A DNA stretch of 64,000 bases from Poriferisphaera corsica (GTDB lineage Bacteria; Planctomycetota; Phycisphaerae; Phycisphaerales; Phycisphaeraceae). Each line of letters starts with the position of its first letter. Position 1 is the stretch's first letter. Below, piece after piece: positions 36,016-44,843 of this stretch. A program made the translations under genes and the position numbers. The DNA is taken from contig NZ_CP036425.1 of the NCBI RefSeq assembly GCF_007747445.1, positions 1,472,175 through 1,536,174 of the forward strand, written 5' to 3'. The notes below the pieces were generated by a model. That model searched no databases. It worked only from the letters and a program-made list of their open reading frames with translations, and was not told where the DNA came from.

Positions 36016-37200
36016 TCATTTTTTTCGACTCAACAACCACTCAGTGACTCCGTACACAACGAATCCACCAAGAACTCCCCACAGTGTTCCATACGCAACA
36101 ATAATCAGCCCGGTTGCCATCGTGGCCGCAATCAATCGTCGTTTCATCGCATCTTTCGCAGTCCATGCAAGCGCCATTCCTGCGTACACCAGAGCGACCG
36201 CTAGTATCGAAACCGGATACGCCTGTACAAACCCCATCAGCACGGACCCCAACGTCACCGCAGCTAAAATCTTCAATCCACCCAGCATGATCACGCTGCC
36301 ACCAGTTCTTGCCCCAAATCTGTACTGCGCAGCCAATCCACCAGATCCGTGACATGCCGGCATCCCTCCAAAGGGCACGCACACCAGATTCATCAACCCC
36401 ACGCTCATCGCCATTTTCTTTTCGCTGATCCTTTTCCCAGGATAGTAATCAGCGCTTAGAGCACACACCGCGATCACCGAGTTTAATAGTGTTAGCGGCA
36501 ACTGCGGTATCGCCCCTTTTGTCAGACCGGTCCACCATGCTTCACTATTTGGCCATACCCACCTCACATGCGGTAACCCCCATCCGTAACTTTCAAATAA
36601 CCCATTTTTTGTGATCAGCATGATCACCATCCCACCGATAAATACCATCAACATTATCGGCAGCCACCTGACCCGAATCAATAAAATGAGCCCCGCCACC
36701 ACGAAGGCTGTCATCCACCCATCTATTGCTTGGATAGGCAGTATCCAAATCATCATAACACCTTTGATTGCTAGTTTTACGCCGACCCCCAACTGTATAC
36801 CTCTCACAATTGCCTTCGGCACACGTCCTGTCACCCAGTCAACGCCGCCGCCCAACGCCATGACAAAGAGTATGACCCCCATCAACATCCCTGCTGCCGC
36901 AATCTCGCCAACCCCTAACCCTTCTGCGATCGCAACCGCTGCGATCGCTTTCATCGGTTGTACCGGAATTGGCTGCCTGAAATACCATCCTGTTGCAACA
37001 TTCATTAGCCCCGCAAACAAAAACACCACTGCGATATCAAGCCCACATATCAACGACATTGATACCGCCAATGGCAAAAATGTGCCCAGATCACCTAACG
37101 ACCCCGACAACTCCCTAAAATTATACCGGTTTTTGTCTGATTCCCCACTCGCATGTTCATCAATACTGATCGTTTGCTCATCAGTAATTAATCTCATCAT
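36016..37200 (-). CDS. Putative molybdate/sulfate transporter (MOT1 family)
   Basis: A 394-residue membrane protein of about 10-12 spans. It carries ELSGSLGDLGTFLPL near the N-terminus, VFLFAGLMNVATGWYFRQPIPVQPMKAIAA and PFGGMPACHGSGGLAAQYRFG, all characteristic of MOT1-type molybdate carriers of the SulP superfamily. It lacks a STAS domain, as expected for MOT1. It is 30 bases downstream of moaC on the same strand, so molybdate rather than sulfate is the likely substrate. Confidence 0.85.
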   Translation of the reverse strand: MMRLITDEQTISIDEHASGESDKNRYNFRELSGSLGDLGTFLPLAVSMSLICGLDIAVVFLFAGLMNVATGWYFRQPIPVQPMKAIAAVAIAEGLGVGEIAAAGMLMGVILFVMALGGGVDWVTGRVPKAIVRGIQLGVGVKLAIKGVMMIWILPIQAIDGWMTAFVVAGLILLIRVRWLPIMLMVFIGGMVIMLITKNGLFESYGWGLPHVRWVWPNSEAWWTGLTKGAIPQLPLTLLNSVIAVCALSADYYPGKRISEKKMAMSVGLMNLVCVPFGGMPACHGSGGLAAQYRFGARTGGSVIMLGGLKILAAVTLGSVLMGFVQAYPVSILAVALVYAGMALAWTAKDAMKRRLIAATMATGLIIVAYGTLWGVLGGFVVYGVTEWLLSRKK

Positions 37201-37230
37201 GAATCACCATTTATCTATGAATTAGGCTAT

Positions 37231-37713
37231 TTACTTGTCCTCACGCAAATACTCGCCCGATTTTCCGCCCCGCTTTTCAAGCAGCTTCACCTCACCGATC
37301 ACCATCTCCCGATCAATCGCCTTGCCCATATCGTAGATCGTCAGCCCCGCAATCATCACTGCCGTCATTGCCTCCATCTCAACCCCTGTCTTCGCACATG
37401 CTTTCGCTTTTGCTGTAATCGAAAATCGATCATCTAATATCTCAATCGTCACCTCCACGCAATCCAGCGGCAGCACATGGCACAACGGCACAAGTCGTCC
37501 CGTTTCCTTCGCGCCCATCATCCCCGCTAGCCTCGCCACCTCAACAACATGACCCTTCTTCACCGACCCTTCTTTAACAGCATCCAAATACGCCCGCCCG
37601 CATTTCACCTCCCCATACGCCACCGCCTCACGTTCATTCACCTCTTTTCCCCCAACATCCACCATCACTGCTCGTCCTTGCTCATTCAAATGCGTCAATT
37701 GCTGATTATTCAT
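37231..37713 (-). CDS. moaC: Cyclic pyranopterin monophosphate synthase
   Basis: A 160-residue enzyme making cyclic pyranopterin monophosphate from the MoaA product in molybdenum cofactor synthesis. Landmarks: VDVGGKEVNEREAVA at the N-terminus, RLVPLCHVLPLDCVEV, AKTGVEMEAMTAV, and YDMGKAIDREM with KLLEKRGGKSG at the end (active-site Asp and Lys). Length is normal. It lies between moaD and the MOT1 gene; moaA is not in the window. Confidence 0.93.
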   Translation of the reverse strand: MNNQQLTHLNEQGRAVMVDVGGKEVNEREAVAYGEVKCGRAYLDAVKEGSVKKGHVVEVARLAGMMGAKETGRLVPLCHVLPLDCVEVTIEILDDRFSITAKAKACAKTGVEMEAMTAVMIAGLTIYDMGKAIDREMVIGEVKLLEKRGGKSGEYLREDK

Positions 37714-37818
37714 ACCGCGATCATATCCTCTCTAAGCCACACTGCGATTAGGCATCCCCCCATTCCTATTTCTATCTCCCTTCACGTCTCAACACCACAT
37801 CGTTGTTGTCATCACATT

Positions 37819-38070
37819 TCACCCCCCGCTGATCATCGCCACCAGCCCGACCTCATCACCTTCATGTATCACCCGATTGCCCAGAGCGTATTGATGATTC
37901 ACCGCCACTCGGCTTGTATCTAGCACGTCTCTTATCTGCGGATACTTGGCCGCCAACATTTCAATTAATTCCTCGCATCTCATTTCTCTCCTATTCGTCT
38001 CAATACGCAAAATTTCCTCGCCTCCCATTGCCTCAACATGTGGTCCGAACAGCCTGACATCAATCTTCAT
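37819..38070 (-). CDS. moaD: Molybdopterin synthase sulfur carrier subunit (MoaD)
   Basis: An 83-residue ubiquitin-like protein ending in the obligatory Gly-Gly (AMISGG), which is adenylated and thiocarboxylated for sulfur transfer to the pterin. MKIDVRLFGPHVEAMG and VAVNHQYA fit the family. It lies 105 bases upstream of moaC on the same strand. No moaE is seen in the window. Confidence 0.88.
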   Translation of the reverse strand: MKIDVRLFGPHVEAMGGEEILRIETNRREMRCEELIEMLAAKYPQIRDVLDTSRVAVNHQYALGNRVIHEGDEVGLVAMISGG

Positions 38071-38375
38071 AATACTTTCCCTTCAATTTCGCCCATGACA
38101 TCACTATGCTCAATCCTAACCAGCCCGAGCAAAGATACCATGCTGATTCTCCCCACCTTCAGCAACTGTATATTTATCTACTCAATACCTGTTGATTGTG
38201 ATGTCCAAATATTCGTTTAAGTTGGCCGTTGTCGGCGCAAGCATAAAAACGCAAGATACATCGCCGCTCTACAAATGATCTCAACATCCACACGGACGTA
38301 TCCACATGCAAGATATTGATGGCATACTGGTAATCCATGACTACAATCAACATGTTCACGAAACCATGCACTCAT

Positions 38376-38492
38376 ACGTAACGATTCCCGGTGGCAACAA
38401 TATTCCCAACCCTTTGCTCGTTCTCTCAAGGCGTACCTCAACTCACCCAGCCGTAACACCGTGATATCTTCTCCGGGTATACTGGCCTACGT
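38376..38492 (-). ncRNA. Possible structured leader RNA (Moco-riboswitch-like) upstream of moaD
   Basis: In the 528-base gap 38071-38598, two nested long-range pairings enclose about 80 bases: ACGTA (38376-38380) with TACGT (38488-38492), and CCCGG (38387-38391) with CCGGG (38473-38477). Read on the minus strand the element ends GCCACCGGG, and the inside contains CACGGTGTTACGGC. From memory these recall segments of the Moco RNA upstream of enterobacterial moaA. Against it: the element is about 300 bases from the moaD start. The rest of the gap has short Cys/His-rich frames (e.g. 38217-38459) that I do not accept as genes. Confidence 0.3.
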
Positions 38493-38598
38493 GAACTGCA
38501 AGCCGAAGCGGCGCTAAAGCGTTCCATCGTTTATGCAAACCTATAGATGTTCAAAACGAACTTCCCATTGCCGCTTCATTAACAGGAACACAAGCATC

Positions 38599-39642
38599 AT
38601 GAAACAAATCTTCTGTCTGGGCAACTCCTCTGTAAAAATGGGCGATACCGAAATCCCCGAAATTCTAAACGATCAAGTCCTTATCAAGACCGCCGTCTCC
38701 GCACTCTGTGGCTCAGAACTCCACGGCTATCGTAATGATGGCTTCGGCAACGGAAACAATGGCCATGAAGCTGCCGGCACCATCGTCAAAGTCGGCGATG
38801 AAATCAAGCACCTCAAAGAAGGTATGCGCGTCGGCGTTTCCGCTGTTCACGGCTGCGGCACTTGTGAACAATGCAAACACGGCCGTTACACATGGTGTGA
38901 AAACGGCTTCGACTACACAGGCAACATGCACTCCGAATACTTCGCCATCCCCGCGCTCGCCTGTCATGTCATCCCCGATGACGTCCCTTGGCCCGTCGCT
39001 GTCCTTATCTCCGGTGACGGCCTCGGTGTCCCATTCCACACTTCAACAAAAATTCCCGCCGACACTAAAACCGTCGCCGTCTTCGGCCTCGGCCCCATCG
39101 GGCTTGGCAATGTGATGCTCCAAGCCTCTCTCGGCCGCACCGTCATCGGTATCGATCTGGCGCAAGATCGCCTCAATATCGCCAAATCACTCGGCGCCGC
39201 ACACATCATCAACGCGACCACAGACGTTGTTGAACAAATCAAAGGGCTTACCGATGGCAAAGGTGCTGATGTCTGTATCGAAGCGGCCGGCATCCCCATT
39301 ACCGCGCAACAATGCTTCCCCGCAACACGCACCGCAGGCACCGTCATCTTTAATGGTGAACAACCTTCCGTAGAGCTATCGCCCAGTGAAGATTTCATTC
39401 GCCGCGATATCACCGCCATGGGCGCATGGTTCTATCACTTCCACGAGTTCACCGACATGCTCAAGCTTTATCGCCTCGGCTTCCCCATTGAATCACTCGT
39501 TACACACATCTATCCCCCGGAACATGCTGACGTCGCCTTTAAAATGATGGCTTCCGGCCATACCGGTAAAGTACTTATCGATTATGCCGCAACTGAGCCA
39601 CTCATTAAAACGGATATGCATCTTCAAGCAATAGAAGCCTAA
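38599..39642 (+). CDS. Zinc-dependent alcohol/polyol dehydrogenase (MDR superfamily)
   Basis: A 347-residue medium-chain dehydrogenase. Catalytic zinc: Cys in VSALCGSELHGY and GHEAAG. Structural zinc: CGTCEQCKHGRYTWC with four Cys. NAD(P)-binding FGLGPIGLGN is central. The relatives oxidise sugars, polyols or threonine; the substrate is undefined. ATG 38599 gives the family N-terminus; the 22 residues of the longer frame from 38533 (Cys/Arg-rich) are unlikely. AGGAA lies 12 bases upstream. Confidence 0.88.
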   Translation: MKQIFCLGNSSVKMGDTEIPEILNDQVLIKTAVSALCGSELHGYRNDGFGNGNNGHEAAGTIVKVGDEIKHLKEGMRVGVSAVHGCGTCEQCKHGRYTWCENGFDYTGNMHSEYFAIPALACHVIPDDVPWPVAVLISGDGLGVPFHTSTKIPADTKTVAVFGLGPIGLGNVMLQASLGRTVIGIDLAQDRLNIAKSLGAAHIINATTDVVEQIKGLTDGKGADVCIEAAGIPITAQQCFPATRTAGTVIFNGEQPSVELSPSEDFIRRDITAMGAWFYHFHEFTDMLKLYRLGFPIESLVTHIYPPEHADVAFKMMASGHTGKVLIDYAATEPLIKTDMHLQAIEA

Positions 39643-40239
39643 CCAAGAAATAGATAATCTGCCATTGACATCAAATCAAGAGCAACGCTGAGTTTTTATT
39701 CAACGCGCTTTTTATGTTGCATATTGATCACCCATCACTTACGCATTGCGGAAGCGTGTTTCGCGTGTTGGTTTGATGTGAGGGCAATCTTGATCATTGA
39801 TTAGTCGATCCTTGACACGTTTGTGCTTTACTACCGTCACACCTATCCGGCAACACCGAAAGCCATGCGATCGACATGCTTGAGATTCATTCGCAGACGT
39901 AAAGCGCTTTTGTGCGCGCATAGAGTTGTGTGACGAAGCCGCGCAGCGCACACAAAATGGTCAATGCCTAAAAAAGTTACCCATTTCTCACCATTATTTG
40001 CCAGTTTTTGATCAATTCTTCTTAAACATTGATCAGAGTTGAAGGTTTTCTCAAGTTTGAGAAAGTTCAGTGTTTTCAGACGTAAGAAATGAATGAAAAG
40101 TCACTTATAAAAATATATGACGCATTTGTGCGCATCTTCATGTTTGATTTGTTGTTGTTACTGTGCGCAAAAACGCGCCGCGCGATAAGCGTTTTTGTCA
40201 ATTCTAATCGTGAAATAGTCAAGTTGTCTACATACCGAT
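39643..40239. other. Long intergenic region with repeat copy 2 and a possible gene remnant
   Basis: About 600 bases. It contains the degenerate repeat copy (39980-40181). On the minus strand, 39739-39951 is an open frame whose segment RSHGFRCCRIG resembles the closing 'GFR' strand of formylglycine-generating-enzyme-like domains. It has no convincing start or ribosome site and may be a remnant or chance. No other feature seen. Confidence 0.4.
39980..40181. repeat. Degenerate intergenic repeat, copy 2
   Basis: Shares ordered words with 18502-18671: CCCATTTCTCACCA (39980-39993), GTTTTCTCAA (40045-40054), TTTGTGCGC (40125-40133) and GCGCAAAAACGCGCCGC (40165-40181). Same orientation, and again just past the 3' end of a minus-strand gene. 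Confidence 0.5.
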
Positions 40240-42444
40240 CTATTCAGATATCGGCTGAAGAGTTGCGATGACACGGAAAGCGCCCCGTGTTGGTTCGTTT
40301 GGATTCGCCCCGCGTCTTGCTGCTGGATCAATATTCTGAATACCATCATTAAAATTGCCACCGCGTTGAACGCGAGCCGATCCACTTTTAGGGCCGGTCG
40401 GATTGATAATCGTAAATTCCTCTGTAGTCGGAGTATACGGCCCATAAAAATCCAATACCCATTCCGATTCATTACCTCGCATGTCGTAGAGACCCAATGC
40501 ATTGGCATTTTTTGTCGCAACTTCATGTACGCGTCCACCGCTATTCACTGCATACCATGATTGGCTGTCATTGATTTGGCGATTCAGATTTTCGGACTGC
40601 TCGCCAGCGCGGCAAGCATATTCCCATTCTGCTTCGGTAGGTAGGCGATATACTAACTTATTGTTAGATAAGCTGTTAAGCCAATCGCAATAAGCATTGG
40701 CATCGTTCCAGCTGATGTTTATGGCAGGCAATTGATCGGTAATTTGAATATCACCCATCTTTCGCCAGCTATAAGGCCCGCGCCGCCATGCACCATTCAC
40801 ATATCCCCAGCCGGTTTGTTGTTCTGCTTGAGTGGTATAACCTGTTGCCTTCACAAACTTTCGGAATTGTGCAACCGTGATTTCCGTCGTTGTCATTAAA
40901 TATGGGTGAGTCAAAGTGACCTGGGATGTCGGACGCGCATTCACGATGCGATCATCACCCATAACAAATTGACCTGGCATGACTTGCGCCCATATCAAAC
41001 CATGAATTTCGTATTGCTCTTTAGCCATTCTACTTAGGTTTTGTATCGCATTTTCGTTAAGGAGTAATTCAGGTTTTTTGCTTGTTGATGGGGTAGGGAC
41101 AAAGGATTTGTTGTCAGTTGATCGTAACTTTTGCTTACTCGTTGAGTTTGTATCGAAAATATAACTCGTCTCATGATTTCCGGTTATCTTTTCTCCACTT
41201 TGATAGATGCTAACTAACCAATAGATAGTAATGAGAATAAGCATTATAATTGACGTGAGTATTGTGATCGGTTGGGTTAATTTTCGGATAGGTTTTTTTG
41301 AGATGTCTGATGAGATACTCTGAGATTCTTGAATAGCAGTCATCACTTGATCCATGCTGTGGTAACGATCAGCGGGCTTTTTGGCGATCATCTTTTGAAA
41401 AACATCGTTGAGTGGATCACTGACATCATTGCGAATAGATTTTAGTGAAGGCACAGGGCTTTTCTGATGAGCTAAGAGCTTTGATATAGCAGAGTTGCCG
41501 GGATAACAAGGTTGTGCGGTTAGCAGGAAATGCAGACAGCAGCCGAGACTATAAATATCGGATTGTACGCTGGCGGCGGATGGGTTTTCGGCTTGTTCAG
41601 GGGCCATGTAGTCGACGGTACCGAGCATGGCGGTGGATAGGGTGAGATCGCTTTGAATATTAAGTGTGGTCGCTAACCCTAAGTCGAGGATTTTGATTTG
41701 GTTATCATCAGTGAGCATTAGATTGGATGGTTTGATATCGCGGTGGATGATCTGCTTTTGATGTGCGTGGTGTAATGCGTTTGCGGTTTGAAGGATGATG
41801 TTAATGGTTTGTTTGATTGAGAGTTGGCCGTGCTGGGTGATGTGATCATGAAGGTTTTGTCCAGGCACGTATTCGCTGATGAGAAAAGGTGTGAGGCGAT
41901 GACGGCCTGCATCGAAGGCTTGCGCGAGATTGGGATGATTGAGTGCGGCGGCGGTTTTAACTTCACGTTCAAAACGTTTTTCAGCGGTCGAATCGAAAAG
42001 ATGAGGGGAGAGGATTTTGAGTGCAACGGGGCGGTTCATGTGTTTGTGAGTGGCTTTGTAGACGATGCCCATGCCGCCTTTACCGATAAGGGATTCGATT
42101 CTGTATTCGCCGATGTTTGCACCGGGGGCGAGGATGTTGGGGTGTGTGGTTGGCTCGGAATTGCTTTGATTTAAGAGATTTTTGATCCAATCCGGATCGA
42201 GATGAGGAAATTGATCGAGGTAGGTTTGCGGAGTGGATGGCTGATGAATGAGATTGCGATAGTCGATGTCGAGCTCAATCAAATTTTGAAGCAAGCGGTT
42301 CTGGTGAGGTTTGGAGAGATTGTTGGGGATGAATGATTGGAGATTAGGTTGACCTGTTGATTGCCAAGCATCCTCGAAAGCGTTGCATTGCTGGTTGATG
42401 ATTTGCAGTGTTGTGAGCGGGTTGTTGTCGGGAGATTTGCGCAT
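40240..42444 (-). CDS. Membrane Ser/Thr protein kinase with C-terminal FGE/SUMF1-like domain
   Basis: A 734-residue protein. After an N-terminal 110-residue region typical of planctomycete kinases comes the kinase domain: P-loop GKGGMG (121-126), Lys143 in VALK, catalytic HRDIKPSN (Asp236), and DLG at 254-256 in place of DFG. A membrane span lies about 392-415. A sulfatase-modifying/FGE-type domain follows (about 460-730: GQFVMGDD, EITVAQFRKFV, YRLPTEAEWEYACRAG, MRGNESEWV, RGGNF). The kinase is thus cytoplasmic with the FGE-like domain outside. It starts 24 bases after the sigma factor gene, so they form an operon. Confidence 0.9.
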   Translation of the reverse strand: MRKSPDNNPLTTLQIINQQCNAFEDAWQSTGQPNLQSFIPNNLSKPHQNRLLQNLIELDIDYRNLIHQPSTPQTYLDQFPHLDPDWIKNLLNQSNSEPTTHPNILAPGANIGEYRIESLIGKGGMGIVYKATHKHMNRPVALKILSPHLFDSTAEKRFEREVKTAAALNHPNLAQAFDAGRHRLTPFLISEYVPGQNLHDHITQHGQLSIKQTINIILQTANALHHAHQKQIIHRDIKPSNLMLTDDNQIKILDLGLATTLNIQSDLTLSTAMLGTVDYMAPEQAENPSAASVQSDIYSLGCCLHFLLTAQPCYPGNSAISKLLAHQKSPVPSLKSIRNDVSDPLNDVFQKMIAKKPADRYHSMDQVMTAIQESQSISSDISKKPIRKLTQPITILTSIIMLILITIYWLVSIYQSGEKITGNHETSYIFDTNSTSKQKLRSTDNKSFVPTPSTSKKPELLLNENAIQNLSRMAKEQYEIHGLIWAQVMPGQFVMGDDRIVNARPTSQVTLTHPYLMTTTEITVAQFRKFVKATGYTTQAEQQTGWGYVNGAWRRGPYSWRKMGDIQITDQLPAINISWNDANAYCDWLNSLSNNKLVYRLPTEAEWEYACRAGEQSENLNRQINDSQSWYAVNSGGRVHEVATKNANALGLYDMRGNESEWVLDFYGPYTPTTEEFTIINPTGPKSGSARVQRGGNFNDGIQNIDPAARRGANPNEPTRGAFRVIATLQPISE

Positions 42445-42468
42445 GTGTGATATTGATGTGATAACTAA

Positions 42469-43074
42469 CTAATCGAGGGTTAGATGAGTTGACTCAAGCC
42501 AACATTGCTGGATAAGTTGAAGCTTACGTTCGATGGTTCGGGTGACGCAGCCGAGCTGTTGGGCGATATGTAGTTTATCATGGCCTTGCAGGCGGAGGAG
42601 GGCAATCTGTTTGAGTTTGGGGTCTTTGATGTTGTCGAGTGAGTTGAGGAGTTGTTCGATCTGCTCTTGGAAAATGAGGATGAGTTGCGGGTCGGATTGA
42701 TGGGTGAGTGCAGCGATGGCTTGCTCGTAGATTTGGGTATGAGCGTATTGGTTGCCACGTTTGGCGCGATTTTCGTGTCGGATGTGATCAACGGCTTTAT
42801 AGGTGGTGATGGCGACGAGGAGGGGCCAGAGTGTGTCGCGGTCTTTGAGTTTAGGGAATTGGTTATTTTGAAGGCCCGTACAGAAGCTGTTGAATGCGGA
42901 GAGTGCAATGTCTTCTTCGTCTCGACGGGCGCGGGGGGTGTGGATGAGTTTGTTGTTTGCGAGATTGACCATACGGTCGAAATAGATGTCCCAAAGTTGT
43001 TGCGCGGCTTGGGATTGGCCGTCTTTGAGGTCTTCGATTAAGGCTGTGATGGGATAGTCGTTCAAGTTCAACAC
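42469..43074 (-). CDS. ECF-type RNA polymerase sigma factor
   Basis: A 201-residue sigma-70 family factor of the planctomycete ECF type. Region 2 includes QLWDIYFDRMVNLANNKL and the following segment. Region 4 carries LRLQGHDKLHIAQQLGCVTRTIERKL, the -35-binding helix-turn-helix. I start at GTG 43074 (VLNLNDYPITALIEDL); the longer frame from 43260 adds 62 His/Ser/Pro-rich residues with no homology. No strong ribosome site is visible, so the start is uncertain. The downstream kinase probably regulates or responds with it. Confidence 0.83.
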   Translation of the reverse strand: MLNLNDYPITALIEDLKDGQSQAAQQLWDIYFDRMVNLANNKLIHTPRARRDEEDIALSAFNSFCTGLQNNQFPKLKDRDTLWPLLVAITTYKAVDHIRHENRAKRGNQYAHTQIYEQAIAALTHQSDPQLILIFQEQIEQLLNSLDNIKDPKLKQIALLRLQGHDKLHIAQQLGCVTRTIERKLQLIQQCWLESTHLTLD

Positions 43075-43287
43075 CTGCGAAGTTTGTGGGTTACAGCATT
43101 TTAACTGGTTTTTATAGGGGTTTAAAGAGCGAATGATGAAGCATGAAACACGGTCAACGGATGGAAGCGTCTGATGTGATAAAAAAAATGCGGTTTGATG
43201 TCGTGGATGCGAGTGAGAAAACGAGTTATATGCGCGGGGGTGTTTGTGGATCAATTGCACTGATAAGAGGAAAGAAAGGTCATCGTT

Positions 43288-44310
43288 ATGATTACAAATT
43301 ACACGAGATTTGGGCGAGGGTTATTGATATGTGGTGTATTGGGAATGGTATCGATTGGGACTGCGCGCGGAGATTCACTTGGACATCTTAATGATGAGTT
43401 TGAGGATGGTAGTAAGCTTGGAGATTGGACACAAAACGATGTGGCGGAAGGGTGGGCGTCACATTGGGAGACATGGGATATTGATGGATCGAATGCGGGT
43501 AAGATGACGGTGATGCCATATTCGAGCAGTTGGTTTGGTGAGTATGTGAGTGGGCTGGCGTATAAGAAGGTGAGTGGCGATTTTGCGATTACGACAGAGG
43601 TGTCTGTGACGAATCGTGCGGGTGATGGATTGCCTACGGCGGCGTTTTCACTGGCGGGGTTGATGATTCGTAAGGGACGGCCTGAGATGGAGGCTGGTGG
43701 GCCTGATGCATGGACGCCGGGTGGGGAGAATTATTTGTTTTTAGCGCTTGGTTATGCGAGTGCGGGGTTTGGTGGGCCGGGTCAACCAGCGCCGGGACCG
43801 GGGCCTCATTTTGAACGAAAATCGACGACGAATAGTAGTTCATCGTTAGTTGCGACGCAGAATGAGGCGACGACTGCACAGTTACAGATTGCGCGTGTGG
43901 GTGATAGTGTGATTTTGATGTATAAACGGCCGCAGGATACGGAGTGGCAGGTGCACTGGCGGTATGATCGGCCGGATATGGCAGGTGAATTGCAGGTGGG
44001 TATGCATGCGTATACGAATTGGCCTGAGGCGTCATCGGTTCCGGCGTTTGAGCAAAATACGACGACAAATGATGGGCCGGGGTTTAATCCGGATTTGATT
44101 GCGCAGTATGAGTATGCGAGGTTTGCAAGGGTTGAGTTGCCGGATGAGTTGGTTGGAGTTGATTTGGTCGGTGATGCGACGGATGAACAGTTGTTAAGTT
44201 TTTTAGGTGAGAGTTTATCACAGCCGGTACCTGAGCCATCGGCGGTGGCGCTGATGGGGATGGGCGCGTGGATGTGTATCGGAAGACGGAACAGGCGGCG
44301 TATGGAATGA
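43288..44310 (+). CDS. PEP-CTERM-anchored protein with DUF1349/laminin-G-like domain
   Basis: A 340-residue secreted protein. A signal peptide ends near GTARGDS. The body resembles DUF1349-type concanavalin folds (DEFEDGSKLGDWTQ, SGDFAITTEVSVTNRAG, AGLMIRKGRP). It closes with the PEP-CTERM sorting tag VPEPSAVALMGMGAWMCIG and a basic RRNRRR tail, recognised by an exosortase that is not in the window. AAAGG lies before the ATG. A Gly/Pro-rich loop (GFGGPGQPAPGPGPHF) lies in the middle. Confidence 0.85.
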   Translation: MITNYTRFGRGLLICGVLGMVSIGTARGDSLGHLNDEFEDGSKLGDWTQNDVAEGWASHWETWDIDGSNAGKMTVMPYSSSWFGEYVSGLAYKKVSGDFAITTEVSVTNRAGDGLPTAAFSLAGLMIRKGRPEMEAGGPDAWTPGGENYLFLALGYASAGFGGPGQPAPGPGPHFERKSTTNSSSSLVATQNEATTAQLQIARVGDSVILMYKRPQDTEWQVHWRYDRPDMAGELQVGMHAYTNWPEASSVPAFEQNTTTNDGPGFNPDLIAQYEYARFARVELPDELVGVDLVGDATDEQLLSFLGESLSQPVPEPSAVALMGMGAWMCIGRRNRRRME

Positions 44311-44341
44311 TGAAGATGTGCGATTTTGTAGGGGATATGAG

Positions 44342-44370
44342 AAAAGCTGCCCATGACTGGCGGCTTTTTT
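44342..44370 (+). terminator. Intrinsic terminator of the PEP-CTERM gene
   Basis: AAGCTGCC pairs with GGCGGCTT (one G-T wobble) across a 7-nt loop and runs into TTTTTT. Confidence 0.8.
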
Positions 44371-44393
44371 GTTGGGATGAATATACGGAGGAA

Positions 44394-44582
44394 CTACGCG
44401 GTGATTGTAAGCCCGATAGTTAAACTAATCACAAGATAGGTGGCGAGTTTTGGTTTGAGAATGATGAATGTGAGATAGTCGAAAGAAACGTGACTATTGG
44501 TTGTATGTGTATTATTGATGCTGACGTGGATAATTGTTGTTTTAGGATTAGGAAAAGTATTGTTCGTTTTTTTGATCAACAT
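44394..44582 (-). CDS. Possible small protein with C-terminal membrane segment
   Basis: A 62-residue frame with AGGGG 6 bases before its ATG and a hydrophobic C-terminal half (FIILKPKLATYLVISLTIGL). No family is recognised and the composition (Thr, Ile, Asn) could be chance in AT-rich DNA. The remaining 44583-44843 stretch has no other gene and must contain the promoter of the secretion operon. Confidence 0.3.
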   Translation of the reverse strand: MLIKKTNNTFPNPKTTIIHVSINNTHTTNSHVSFDYLTFIILKPKLATYLVISLTIGLTITA

Positions 44583-44843
44583 GGTTGACCCCTAAAAAAT
44601 AAGGGAATACGATCACCCTGTGGGACGAGGAAAATCGGATCGAAATAGCGATCAGGTTTTGAGGTTGAAGTCGGAAGCGAGTCTCCTTGCTTGATGTGAC
44701 AATCGAGGTAGGAGCAAAAGCAAAGCATGCATGGAAGAACGGGTACGTTCGACGCATGTTAAGAACGACGTAAACAATTGAAGATAATCGTGAGTGTGTT
44801 AATTCCATCTTTGGATTCGCCGTGAGGAAGAGGTTAGTCCTTC

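Noticed and set aside
38217-38459. 80-residue Cys/His-rich minus-strand frame upstream of moaD
   Set aside because: GTG start without a ribosome site, no family resemblance, overlaps an equally open frame and the candidate leader RNA.
39739-39951. Minus-strand frame with RSHGFRCCRIG, resembling the end of an FGE-like domain
   Set aside because: Match is about ten residues, there is no domain body, start or ribosome site; kept only as a possible remnant.
43075-43260. 62-residue N-terminal extension of the sigma factor
   Set aside because: His/Ser/Pro-rich composition with no sigma region; a GTG start at 43074 fits the family better.
44548-44808. 86-residue minus-strand frame before the secretion operon
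   Set aside because: No ribosome site, no recognisable organisation, and it covers the expected promoter of trbB.
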